A stretch of 64,000 nucleotides of DNA, taken from NCBI GenBank assembly GCA_963556195.1, contig CAUVYP010000254.1, positions 328,501 through 392,500 of the forward strand, given 5' to 3'. Within the stretch, counting starts at the first letter, position 1, and each line of letters starts with the position of its first letter. The position numbers and the translations under genes were made by a program. Under the pieces are notes generated by a model. The model ran no database searches. It had not been told where the DNA came from and worked only from the letters and a program-made list of their open reading frames with translations. Below, in pieces: positions 12,191 through 24,830 of the stretch. The stretch comes from Sepiola atlantica. Its lineage: Eukaryota > Mollusca > Cephalopoda > Sepiida > Sepiolidae.

Positions 12191-15100
12191 TTTTGTTGAT
12201 GTTTTGCGTATTCAGTTTTTATCGACATATCTCCGGCAGTACAAGAGCTGCACTTCTGAAACTTAGTACTTCAGTAGACAATGCTACTCCGCGACGGTCT
12301 GCAAAGTTTCGTTGCACAATTCGAATAAATGTGGAAGTTATAAACAAAAGCGATATCCACTTTAAAACGCGCTAAATTTTGTAGATGTTTTGCGTATTCA
12401 GTTTGTATCGACATATCTCCGGTAGTACAAAAGCTGCACTTTTGAAACTTGGTACCTCAGTAGAAAATGTGTCTCCGCGACTGTCTACAAAGTTTCGTTG
12501 CATAATTCGAATAAATGTGAAAGTTATAAACAAAAGCGATATCAACTTTAAAACGCGCTAAATTGTGTTGATGTTTTGCGTATTCAGTTTGTATAAACAT
12601 ATCTCCGGTAGTACAAGAGCTGCACTTCCGATACTTGGTACTTCAGTAGAAAATGCCTCCCCGCGACGGTCTGCAAAGTTTCGTGGCACAATTCGAATAA
12701 ATGTGGAAGTTATAAACAAAAGCGATATCAACTTTAAAACAAGCTAAATTTTTTATGTTTTCGTATTCAGTTTGTATCGACATATCTCCGGCAGTACAAG
12801 AGCTGCACTTCTGAAACTTGGTTCTTCAGTAGAAAATGCCTCTCCGCGACGGTCTACAAAGTTTCGTTGCACAATTCGAATAAATGTGGAAGTTATAAAC
12901 AAAAGCGATATCAACTGTAAAACGCGAAATTTTTTAGATGTTTTGCGTATTCAGTTTGTATACACATATCTCCGGTAGTACAAGAGCTGCACTTCTGATA
13001 CTTGGTACCTCAGTAGAAAATGTGTCTCTGCGACTGTCTACAAAGTTTCGTGGCACAATTCGAATAAATGTGGAAGTTATAAACAAAAGCGATATCAACT
13101 TTAAAACGCGCTAAATTTTGTTGATGTTTTGCGTATTCAGTTTGTATCGACATATCTCCGGCAGTACAAGAGTTGCACTTCTGAAACTTAGTACTTCAGT
13201 AGAAAGGGCCTCTCCGCGACGGTCTGCAAAGTTTCGTGGCACAATTAGAATAAATGTGGAAGCTATAAACAAAAGAGATATCAACTTTAAAACGCGCTAA
13301 ATTTTGTAGATGTTTTGCGTATTCAGTTTGTATCGACATATCTCCGGTAGTACAAAAGCTGCACTTCTGAAACTTGGTACGTCAGTAGAAAATGTATCTC
13401 CGCGACGGTCTACAAAGTTTCGTTGCACAATTCGAATAAATGTTAAAGTTATAAACAAAAGCGATATCAACTTTAAAACGCGCTAAATTGTGTTGATGTT
13501 TTGCGTATTCAGTTTTTATCGACATATCTCCGGTAGTACAATAGCTGCACTTCTGATACTTGGTACTTCAGTAGAAAAGGCCTCTCCGCGACGGTCTGCA
13601 AAGTTTCGTGGCACAAATTGAATAAATGTGGAAGTTATAAACAAAAGCGATATCAACTTTAAAACGCGCTAAATTTTTGGATGTTTTCGTATTCAGTTTG
13701 TATCGACATATCTCCGGTAGTACAAGAGCTGCACTTCTGAAACTCGGTTCTTCAGTAGAAAATGCCTCCCCGCGACGGTCTGCAAAGTTTTGTGGCACAA
13801 TTCGAATAAATGTGGAAGTTATAAACAAAAGCGATATCAACTGTAAAACGAGCTAAATTTTGTAGATGTTTTGCGTATTCAGTTTGTATCGACATATCTC
13901 CGGTAGTACAAGAGCTGCACTTCTGATACTTGGTACCTCAGTAGAAAATGTGTCTCCGCGACTGTCTATAAAGTTTCGTGGCACAATTCGAATAAATGTG
14001 GAAGTTATAAACAAAAGCGATATCAACTTTAAAACGCGCTAAATTTTGTTGATGTTTTGCGTATTCAGTTTGTATCGACATATCTCCGGTAGTACAAGAG
14101 CTGCACTTCTGAAACTTGGTACTTCAGTAGTAAATGCCTATCCGCGACGGTCTGCAAAGTTCTGTAGCACAATTCGAAGTAATGTGGAAGTTATAAACAA
14201 AAGCGATATCAACTTTAAAACGCGCTAAATTTTGTTGATGTTTTGCGTAATCGAGTTTGTATTGACATATCTCCGGTAGTACAAGAGCTGCACTGCTGAA
14301 ACTGTGTACTTCAGTAGAAACTGCTTCCCCGCGACGGTCCGCAAACTTTCGTGGCACAATTCTAATAAATGTGGAAGTTATAAACAAAAGCGATATCAAC
14401 TTTAAAACGAGCTAAATTTTGTAGATGTTTTGCGTATTCAGTTTGTATCGACATATCTCCGGCAGTACAAGAACTGCACTTCTGAAACTTAGTACTTAAG
14501 TAGAAACTGCATCTCCGCGACGGTCTACAAAGTTTCGTTGCACAATTCGAATAAATGTGGAAGTTATAAACAAAAGCGATATCAACTTTAAAACGCGCTA
14601 AATTTTGTAGATGTTTTGCGTATTCAGTTTGTATCGACATATCTCCGGCAGTACTAGAGCTGGACTTCTGAAACTTAGTACTTCAGAAGAAAAGGTATAT
14701 CCGCATATGTCTGCAAAGTTTCACTGAACAATTCTTATTAATAGGGAAGTTATAAACAAAAGCGGTATCCACTTTAAATCGCGCTAAATTTTGTCGATGT
14801 TTTGCGTATTCAGTTTGTATCGACATATCTCCGGGAGTACAAGAGCTGAACTTCTGATACTTGGTACCTGAGTGGGAAATGTATATCCGCATATGTCTGC
14901 AAAGTTTCAGTTCACATATCGGATAAATGGGGAAGTTATACACAAAAGCGCTATCAACTTTAAATCGCGCTGAATTTTGTTGATGTTTTGCGTATTCAGT
15001 TTGTATCGACATATCTCCAGCAGTACAAGGGCTGAACTTCTGAAACTTGGTACTTCAGTGGGAAATTTGTCTCCGCTTATGTCTGCAAAGTTTCACTGCA

Positions 15101-17764
15101 CAATTCTAATGAATGTGAAAGTTATAAACAAAAGCGATATCAACTTTAAATCGCGCTAAATTTTGTTGATGTTTTGCGTATTCAGTTTATATTGACATAT
15201 CTCCGGTAGTACAAGAGCGGAATATCTGAAACTTGGTACTTAAGTAGAAAATGTGTTTTTGCTAATGTCCGCAACGTTTTGGGGCACAATTCTAATAAAT
15301 GTGAAAGTTATAAACAAAAGCTATATCCACTTTAAATCGCGCGAAATTTTGTTGATGTTCTGCGTATTCAGTTTGTATTGAGATATCTCCGGGAGTACAA
15401 GAGCTGAACTTCTGATACTTGGTACGTCAGTTGGAAATGGATATCCGCATATGTCTGCAAAGTTTCACTGCACAATTCAAATAAATGGGAAAGTTATACA
15501 CAAAAGCGCTATCAACGTTAAATCGCGCTTAATTTTGTTGATGTTTTGCGTATTCAGTTTGTATCGACATATCTCCAACAGTACAAGAGCTGAACGTCTG
15601 AAACTTTGTACTTCAGTGGGAAATGTGTCTCCGCTAATGTCTGCAAAGTTTCGTTGCACAATTCTAATAAATGTGGAAGTTATTACAAAAGCGATATCAA
15701 CTTTAAATCGAGCTTAATTTTGTTGATGTTTTGCGTATTCAGTTTGTATCGACATATCTCCGGCAGTACAAGAGCTGAACTTATAAAACTTGGTACTTTA
15801 GTATGAAAGGTATATCCGCATATGTCTGCAAAGTTTCAATGCACAATTCTTATTAATAGGGAAGTTACAAACAAAAGCTGTATCCCCTTTAAATCGCGCT
15901 AAATTTTGTTGATGTTTTGCGTATTCAGTTTGTATCGACATATCTTCGGTAGTACGAGAGCGGAACTTCTGAAACTTGGTACTTCGGTAGAAACTGTGTC
16001 TCCGCTAATTTCTGCAAAGTTTCACTGCACAATTCTAATAAATGTGGAAGTTATAAACAAAAGCGATATCAACATGAAATCGCGCTAAATTGTGTTGATG
16101 TTTTGCGTATTCAGTTTGTATCGACATATCTCCGGTAGTACAAGAGCTGAACTTCTGAAACTTGGTACTTCAGTAGAAAATGTGTTTTTGCTAATGTCCG
16201 CAACGTTTTGGGGCACAATTCTAATAAATGTGAAAGTTATAAACAAAAGCGATATCCACTTTAAATCGCGCGAAATTTTGTTGATGTTTTGCGTATTCAG
16301 TTTGTATCGAGATATCTCCGGGAGTACCAGAGCGGAACTTCTGATACTTGGTACCTGAGTGGGAAATGTATATCCGCATATGTCTGCAAAGTTTCACTGC
16401 ACATATCGGATGAATGGGGATATTATACACAAAAGCGCTATCAACTTTAAATCGCGCAAAATTTGGTTGATGTTTTGCGTATTCAGTTTGTATCGACATA
16501 TCTCCAGCAGTACAAGGGCTGAACTTCTGAAACTTGGTACTTCAGTGGGAAATGTGTCTCCGCTAATGTCTGCAAAGTTTCACTGCACAATTCTAATAAA
16601 TGTGGCAGTTATAAACAAAAGCGGTATCAACTTTAAATCGCGCTAAATTTTGTTGATGTTTTGCGTATTCAGTTTGTATCGACATATCTCCGGTAGTACA
16701 AGAGCGGAATATCTGAAACTTGGTACTTCAGTAGAAACTTTGTCTCCGCTAATGTCGTCAAAGTTTCGTTGCACAATTCTAATAAATGTGGAAGTTATAC
16801 ACAAAAGCGGTATCAACTTGAAATTTCGCTAAATTTTGTTGATGTTTTGCGTATTCAGTTTGTATCGACATATCTCCGGGAGTACAAGAGCTGAACTTCT
16901 GATACTTGGTACTTCAGTAGGAAAGGTATATCCGCTAATGTCTTCAAAGTTTCGGGGCACAATTCTAATAAATGTGGAAGTTATAAACAAAAGCGATATC
17001 AACTTTAAATCGCGCTAAATTTTGTTGATGTTTTGCGTATTCAGTTTTTATCGACATATCTCCGGCAGTACAAGAGCTGAACTTCTGATACTTGGTACCT
17101 CAGTGGAAAATGTATATCCGCATATGTCTGCAAAGTATCACTGCACAATTCTTATAAATGGAGAAGTTATACACAAAAGCGCTATCAACGTTTAATCGCG
17201 CTAAATTTCGTTGATGTTTTGCGTATTCAGTTTGTATCGACTTATCTCCGGTAGTACGAGAGTTGAACTTCTAAAACTTGGTACTTCAGTAGCAAAATAT
17301 GTCTCTGCTTATGTCGGCAAAGTTTCGTTGCACAATTCTAATAAATGTGGAAGTTATACACAAAAGCGCTATCAACTTTTAATCGCGCTAAATTTTGTTG
17401 ATGTTTTTCGTATTCAGTTTGTATCGACATATCTCCGGGAGTACAAGAGCTGAACTTCTGAAACTTGGTACTTCAGTAGAAAATGTGTTTTTGCTAGTGT
17501 CTGCAAAGTTTTGGGGCACAATTCTCATAAATATGGAAGTTATAAACAAAAGCGATATCCCCTTTAAATCGCGCTAAATTTTTTTGATGTTTTGCGTATT
17601 CAGTTTGTATCGACATATCTCCGGCAGTACAAGAGCTGAACTTCTGATACTTACTACTTTTGTAAGAAATGTATATCCGCATATGTCTGCAAAGTTTCAC
17701 TGCACAATTCTTATAAATGGGGAAGTTATACACAAAAGCGCTATCAACTGTTAATCGCGCCCAA
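12191..17764. repeat. 5,574-bp tandem duplication, copy 1
   Basis: This segment and 17,765-23,338 are near-identical, with a constant offset of 5,574 bp (30 monomers minus 6 bp). Both copies carry the same rare variants and the same A-to-B transition. Breakpoints fall in a stretch shared by all monomers around TTTTGTTGATGTTTTGCG, as expected for unequal crossing-over. I noticed one clear substitution (T at 14,090, C at 19,664) plus a difference at the repeat edges (TTTTTATCGAC near 17,790, TTTGTATCGAC near 23,364). Confidence 0.95.
14650..17764. repeat. Satellite subfamily B block (first)
   Basis: From about 14,650 the diagnostic bases change to B type: GAGCTGAACTTCTG, CCGCTAATGTCTGC or CCGCATATGTCTGC, TTTCACTGCACAATTCTAA and TTTAAATCGCGC. 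The change is abrupt, within one monomer, and conserved blocks on both sides stay in register. The block ends at about 17,764, where the sequence returns to A type. It is the B part of the first copy of the 5,574-bp duplication. Confidence 0.88.
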
Positions 17765-20224
17765 TTTTGTTGATGTTTTGCGTATTCAGTTTTTATCGAC
17801 ATATCTCCGGCAGTACAAGAGCTGCACTTCTGAAACTTAGTACTTCAGTAGACAATGCTACTCCGCGACGGTCTGCAAAGTTTCGTTGCACAATTCGAAT
17901 AAATGTGGAAGTTATAAACAAAAGCGATATCCACTTTAAAACGCGCTAAATTTTGTAGATGTTTTGCGTATTCAGTTTGTATCGACATATCTCCGGTAGT
18001 ACAAAAGCTGCACTTTTGAAACTTGGTACCTCAGTAGAAAATGTGTCTCCGCGACTGTCTACAAAGTTTCGTTGCATAATTCGAATAAATGTGAAAGTTA
18101 TAAACAAAAGCGATATCAACTTTAAAACGCGCTAAATTGTGTTGATGTTTTGCGTATTCAGTTTGTATAAACATATCTCCGGTAGTACAAGAGCTGCACT
18201 TCCGATACTTGGTACTTCAGTAGAAAATGCCTCCCCGCGACGGTCTGCAAAGTTTCGTGGCACAATTCGAATAAATGTGGAAGTTATAAACAAAAGCGAT
18301 ATCAACTTTAAAACAAGCTAAATTTTTTATGTTTTCGTATTCAGTTTGTATCGACATATCTCCGGCAGTACAAGAGCTGCACTTCTGAAACTTGGTTCTT
18401 CAGTAGAAAATGCCTCTCCGCGACGGTCTACAAAGTTTCGTTGCACAATTCGAATAAATGTGGAAGTTATAAACAAAAGCGATATCAACTGTAAAACGCG
18501 AAATTTTTTAGATGTTTTGCGTATTCAGTTTGTATACACATATCTCCGGTAGTACAAGAGCTGCACTTCTGATACTTGGTACCTCAGTAGAAAATGTGTC
18601 TCTGCGACTGTCTACAAAGTTTCGTGGCACAATTCGAATAAATGTGGAAGTTATAAACAAAAGCGATATCAACTTTAAAACGCGCTAAATTTTGTTGATG
18701 TTTTGCGTATTCAGTTTGTATCGACATATCTCCGGCAGTACAAGAGTTGCACTTCTGAAACTTAGTACTTCAGTAGAAAGGGCCTCTCCGCGACGGTCTG
18801 CAAAGTTTCGTGGCACAATTAGAATAAATGTGGAAGCTATAAACAAAAGAGATATCAACTTTAAAACGCGCTAAATTTTGTAGATGTTTTGCGTATTCAG
18901 TTTGTATCGACATATCTCCGGTAGTACAAAAGCTGCACTTCTGAAACTTGGTACGTCAGTAGAAAATGTATCTCCGCGACGGTCTACAAAGTTTCGTTGC
19001 ACAATTCGAATAAATGTTAAAGTTATAAACAAAAGCGATATCAACTTTAAAACGCGCTAAATTGTGTTGATGTTTTGCGTATTCAGTTTTTATCGACATA
19101 TCTCCGGTAGTACAATAGCTGCACTTCTGATACTTGGTACTTCAGTAGAAAAGGCCTCTCCGCGACGGTCTGCAAAGTTTCGTGGCACAAATTGAATAAA
19201 TGTGGAAGTTATAAACAAAAGCGATATCAACTTTAAAACGCGCTAAATTTTTGGATGTTTTCGTATTCAGTTTGTATCGACATATCTCCGGTAGTACAAG
19301 AGCTGCACTTCTGAAACTCGGTTCTTCAGTAGAAAATGCCTCCCCGCGACGGTCTGCAAAGTTTTGTGGCACAATTCGAATAAATGTGGAAGTTATAAAC
19401 AAAAGCGATATCAACTGTAAAACGAGCTAAATTTTGTAGATGTTTTGCGTATTCAGTTTGTATCGACATATCTCCGGTAGTACAAGAGCTGCACTTCTGA
19501 TACTTGGTACCTCAGTAGAAAATGTGTCTCCGCGACTGTCTATAAAGTTTCGTGGCACAATTCGAATAAATGTGGAAGTTATAAACAAAAGCGATATCAA
19601 CTTTAAAACGCGCTAAATTTTGTTGATGTTTTGCGTATTCAGTTTGTATCGACATATCTCCGGCAGTACAAGAGCTGCACTTCTGAAACTTGGTACTTCA
19701 GTAGTAAATGCCTATCCGCGACGGTCTGCAAAGTTCTGTAGCACAATTCGAAGTAATGTGGAAGTTATAAACAAAAGCGATATCAACTTTAAAACGCGCT
19801 AAATTTTGTTGATGTTTTGCGTAATCGAGTTTGTATTGACATATCTCCGGTAGTACAAGAGCTGCACTGCTGAAACTGTGTACTTCAGTAGAAACTGCTT
19901 CCCCGCGACGGTCCGCAAACTTTCGTGGCACAATTCTAATAAATGTGGAAGTTATAAACAAAAGCGATATCAACTTTAAAACGAGCTAAATTTTGTAGAT
20001 GTTTTGCGTATTCAGTTTGTATCGACATATCTCCGGCAGTACAAGAACTGCACTTCTGAAACTTAGTACTTAAGTAGAAACTGCATCTCCGCGACGGTCT
20101 ACAAAGTTTCGTTGCACAATTCGAATAAATGTGGAAGTTATAAACAAAAGCGATATCAACTTTAAAACGCGCTAAATTTTGTAGATGTTTTGCGTATTCA
20201 GTTTGTATCGACATATCTCCGGCA
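17765..20224. repeat. Satellite subfamily A block (second, duplicated)
   Basis: A-type monomers reappear after 3 kb of B monomers. They match 12,191-14,650 almost base for base, including unusual variants such as GTATAAACATATC and the short TTTTTTATGTTTTCG unit. This block is therefore explained by duplication and is not an independent origin of A monomers. Confidence 0.9.
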
Positions 20225-23200
20225 GTACTAGAGCTGGACTTCTGAAACTTAGTACTTCAGAAGAAAAGGTATATCCGCATATGTCTGCAAAGTTTCACTG
20301 AACAATTCTTATTAATAGGGAAGTTATAAACAAAAGCGGTATCCACTTTAAATCGCGCTAAATTTTGTCGATGTTTTGCGTATTCAGTTTGTATCGACAT
20401 ATCTCCGGGAGTACAAGAGCTGAACTTCTGATACTTGGTACCTGAGTGGGAAATGTATATCCGCATATGTCTGCAAAGTTTCAGTTCACATATCGGATAA
20501 ATGGGGAAGTTATACACAAAAGCGCTATCAACTTTAAATCGCGCTGAATTTTGTTGATGTTTTGCGTATTCAGTTTGTATCGACATATCTCCAGCAGTAC
20601 AAGGGCTGAACTTCTGAAACTTGGTACTTCAGTGGGAAATTTGTCTCCGCTTATGTCTGCAAAGTTTCACTGCACAATTCTAATGAATGTGAAAGTTATA
20701 AACAAAAGCGATATCAACTTTAAATCGCGCTAAATTTTGTTGATGTTTTGCGTATTCAGTTTATATTGACATATCTCCGGTAGTACAAGAGCGGAATATC
20801 TGAAACTTGGTACTTAAGTAGAAAATGTGTTTTTGCTAATGTCCGCAACGTTTTGGGGCACAATTCTAATAAATGTGAAAGTTATAAACAAAAGCTATAT
20901 CCACTTTAAATCGCGCGAAATTTTGTTGATGTTCTGCGTATTCAGTTTGTATTGAGATATCTCCGGGAGTACAAGAGCTGAACTTCTGATACTTGGTACG
21001 TCAGTTGGAAATGGATATCCGCATATGTCTGCAAAGTTTCACTGCACAATTCAAATAAATGGGAAAGTTATACACAAAAGCGCTATCAACGTTAAATCGC
21101 GCTTAATTTTGTTGATGTTTTGCGTATTCAGTTTGTATCGACATATCTCCAACAGTACAAGAGCTGAACGTCTGAAACTTTGTACTTCAGTGGGAAATGT
21201 GTCTCCGCTAATGTCTGCAAAGTTTCGTTGCACAATTCTAATAAATGTGGAAGTTATTACAAAAGCGATATCAACTTTAAATCGAGCTTAATTTTGTTGA
21301 TGTTTTGCGTATTCAGTTTGTATCGACATATCTCCGGCAGTACAAGAGCTGAACTTATAAAACTTGGTACTTTAGTATGAAAGGTATATCCGCATATGTC
21401 TGCAAAGTTTCAATGCACAATTCTTATTAATAGGGAAGTTACAAACAAAAGCTGTATCCCCTTTAAATCGCGCTAAATTTTGTTGATGTTTTGCGTATTC
21501 AGTTTGTATCGACATATCTTCGGTAGTACGAGAGCGGAACTTCTGAAACTTGGTACTTCGGTAGAAACTGTGTCTCCGCTAATTTCTGCAAAGTTTCACT
21601 GCACAATTCTAATAAATGTGGAAGTTATAAACAAAAGCGATATCAACATGAAATCGCGCTAAATTGTGTTGATGTTTTGCGTATTCAGTTTGTATCGACA
21701 TATCTCCGGTAGTACAAGAGCTGAACTTCTGAAACTTGGTACTTCAGTAGAAAATGTGTTTTTGCTAATGTCCGCAACGTTTTGGGGCACAATTCTAATA
21801 AATGTGAAAGTTATAAACAAAAGCGATATCCACTTTAAATCGCGCGAAATTTTGTTGATGTTTTGCGTATTCAGTTTGTATCGAGATATCTCCGGGAGTA
21901 CCAGAGCGGAACTTCTGATACTTGGTACCTGAGTGGGAAATGTATATCCGCATATGTCTGCAAAGTTTCACTGCACATATCGGATGAATGGGGATATTAT
22001 ACACAAAAGCGCTATCAACTTTAAATCGCGCAAAATTTGGTTGATGTTTTGCGTATTCAGTTTGTATCGACATATCTCCAGCAGTACAAGGGCTGAACTT
22101 CTGAAACTTGGTACTTCAGTGGGAAATGTGTCTCCGCTAATGTCTGCAAAGTTTCACTGCACAATTCTAATAAATGTGGCAGTTATAAACAAAAGCGGTA
22201 TCAACTTTAAATCGCGCTAAATTTTGTTGATGTTTTGCGTATTCAGTTTGTATCGACATATCTCCGGTAGTACAAGAGCGGAATATCTGAAACTTGGTAC
22301 TTCAGTAGAAACTTTGTCTCCGCTAATGTCGTCAAAGTTTCGTTGCACAATTCTAATAAATGTGGAAGTTATACACAAAAGCGGTATCAACTTGAAATTT
22401 CGCTAAATTTTGTTGATGTTTTGCGTATTCAGTTTGTATCGACATATCTCCGGGAGTACAAGAGCTGAACTTCTGATACTTGGTACTTCAGTAGGAAAGG
22501 TATATCCGCTAATGTCTTCAAAGTTTCGGGGCACAATTCTAATAAATGTGGAAGTTATAAACAAAAGCGATATCAACTTTAAATCGCGCTAAATTTTGTT
22601 GATGTTTTGCGTATTCAGTTTTTATCGACATATCTCCGGCAGTACAAGAGCTGAACTTCTGATACTTGGTACCTCAGTGGAAAATGTATATCCGCATATG
22701 TCTGCAAAGTATCACTGCACAATTCTTATAAATGGAGAAGTTATACACAAAAGCGCTATCAACGTTTAATCGCGCTAAATTTCGTTGATGTTTTGCGTAT
22801 TCAGTTTGTATCGACTTATCTCCGGTAGTACGAGAGTTGAACTTCTAAAACTTGGTACTTCAGTAGCAAAATATGTCTCTGCTTATGTCGGCAAAGTTTC
22901 GTTGCACAATTCTAATAAATGTGGAAGTTATACACAAAAGCGCTATCAACTTTTAATCGCGCTAAATTTTGTTGATGTTTTTCGTATTCAGTTTGTATCG
23001 ACATATCTCCGGGAGTACAAGAGCTGAACTTCTGAAACTTGGTACTTCAGTAGAAAATGTGTTTTTGCTAGTGTCTGCAAAGTTTTGGGGCACAATTCTC
23101 ATAAATATGGAAGTTATAAACAAAAGCGATATCCCCTTTAAATCGCGCTAAATTTTTTTGATGTTTTGCGTATTCAGTTTGTATCGACATATCTCCGGCA

Positions 23201-23338
23201 GTACAAGAGCTGAACTTCTGATACTTACTACTTTTGTAAGAAATGTATATCCGCATATGTCTGCAAAGTTTCACTGCACAATTCTTATAAATGGGGAAGT
23301 TATACACAAAAGCGCTATCAACTGTTAATCGCGCCCAA
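17765..23338. repeat. 5,574-bp tandem duplication, copy 2
   Basis: This is the second copy of the 30-monomer block starting at 12,191. Near identity over 5.5 kb, against visible divergence between ordinary neighbouring monomers, implies a recent event. An assembly duplication is the main alternative. The left junction joins a B monomer ending in CGCGCCCAATTTTG to an A monomer. Confidence 0.95.
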
Positions 23339-24830
23339 TTTTGTTGATGTTTTGCGTATTCAGTTTGTATCGACATATCTCCGAAAGTACAAGAGCTGAA
23401 CTTCTGAAACTTGGTACTTCAGTACAAAATGTGTCTCCGCTAATGTTTGCAAAGTTTTACTGCACAATTCTAATAAATGTGGAAGTTATACACAAAAGCG
23501 ATATCAACTTGAAATCGCGCTAAATTTTGTTGATGTTTTGCGTATTCAGTTTGTATCGATATATCTCTGGGAGTACAAGAGCTGAATGTCTGATACTTGG
23601 TACCTCAGTAGGAAATGTATATCCGCATATGTCTGCAAAGTTTCACTGCACAATTCTTATAAATGTAGTCGTTATACACAAAAGCGGTATCAACTTTAAA
23701 TCGCACTAAATTTTGTTGATGTTTTTCGTATTCAGTTTGTATCGACATATCTCCGGGAGTACAAGAGCTGAACTTCTGAAACTTGGTACTTCAGTAGAAA
23801 ATGTGTTTTTGCTAATGTCTGCAAAGTGTTGGGGCACAATTCTAATAAATGTGGAAGTTATAAAAAAAGCGATATTAACTTTAAATCGAGCTAAATTTTG
23901 TTAGATGTTTTGCGTATTCAGTTTGTATCGACAGTACAAAAGCTGAACTTCTGAAACTTGGTACATCAGAAGAAAATCTATATGCGCTACTGTCTGCAAA
24001 GTTTCACTTCACAATTCTAATAAATGGGGAAGATATACATACAAGCGATATCCACTTTAAATCGCGCAAAATTTTGTTGATGTTTTGCGTATTCAGTTTG
24101 TATCGACATATCTCCGGTAGTCCATAAGCTGAACTTCTGAAACTTTGTACTTCAGGAGAAAATGTGTTTTTGCTAATGTCTGCAAAGTTTTGGGGCACAA
24201 TTCTAATAAATGTAAAGGTTATACACAAAAGCGATATCAACTTTAAATCGCGCTAAATTTTGTTGATGTTTTGCGTATTCAGTTTGTATCGACATATCTC
24301 CGGCAGTACAAGAGCTGAACTTATGAAACTTGGTACTTCAGTAGGAAAAGTATATCCGCATATGTCTGCCAAGTTTTACTGCACAATTCTTATTAATAGG
24401 GAAGTTATAAACAAAAGCGGTATCAACTTTAAATCGCGCTAAATTTTGTTGATGTTTTGCGTATTCAGTTTGTATCGACATATCTCCGGCAGTACAAGAG
24501 CTGAACTTATCAAACTTGGTACTTCAGTAGGAAAAGTATATCCGCATATGTCTGCGAGGTTTCACTGCACAATTCTTATAAATGGGGAAGTTATACACAA
24601 AAGCGCAATCAACTTTTAATCGCGCTAAATTTCGTTGATGTTTTGCGTATTCAGTTTGTATCGACATATCTCCGGTAGTACACAAGCGTAACTTTTGAAA
24701 CTTACTACTACAATAGCAAATGTATATCCGCATATGTCTGCAAAGATTCACGGCACAATTCTAATAAATGGGGAAGTTATACACAAAAGCGCTATCAACT
24801 TTTAATCGCGCTAAATTTTATTTATGTTTT
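23339..24830. repeat. Long-range B-type repeat, copy 1 (partner near 31,143)
   Basis: Monomer order and rare variants match 31,143-32,646. The offset is 7,804 bp at the left, about 42 monomers, and increases to 7,816 bp after about 23,930. At that point this copy lacks about 12 bp, reading CGACAGTAC where the partner reads CGACATATCTCCGGCAGTAC. The deletion is younger than the duplication or was not homogenised. Confidence 0.8.

Larger units (their letters stand above)
1..14650. repeat. Satellite subfamily A block (first)
   Basis: Monomers here share the A-type diagnostic bases: GAGCTGCACTTCTG in the centre, CCGCGACGGTCTGCAAAG, TTTCGTGGCACAATTCGAA and TTTAAAACGCGC. Several monomer classes are interleaved. 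One class has GTAATCGAGTTTGTATCG and a GTGTACATATG centre. Another has TGTTTGTCGTAATCGA with ACAATAGCTGCAC. A third has CTCCGCGACTCTCTACAAAG. The ordered recurrence of these classes defines the higher-order repeats listed separately. The switch to B occurs inside a monomer near 14,650. Confidence 0.9.

Noticed and set aside
1..14650. CENP-B box in A monomers (around TTTCGTGGCACAATTCG and ATTCGAATAAATGTGGA)
   Set aside because: The TTCG half and central A can be matched, but the required CGGG is missing, so the essential core is not met.
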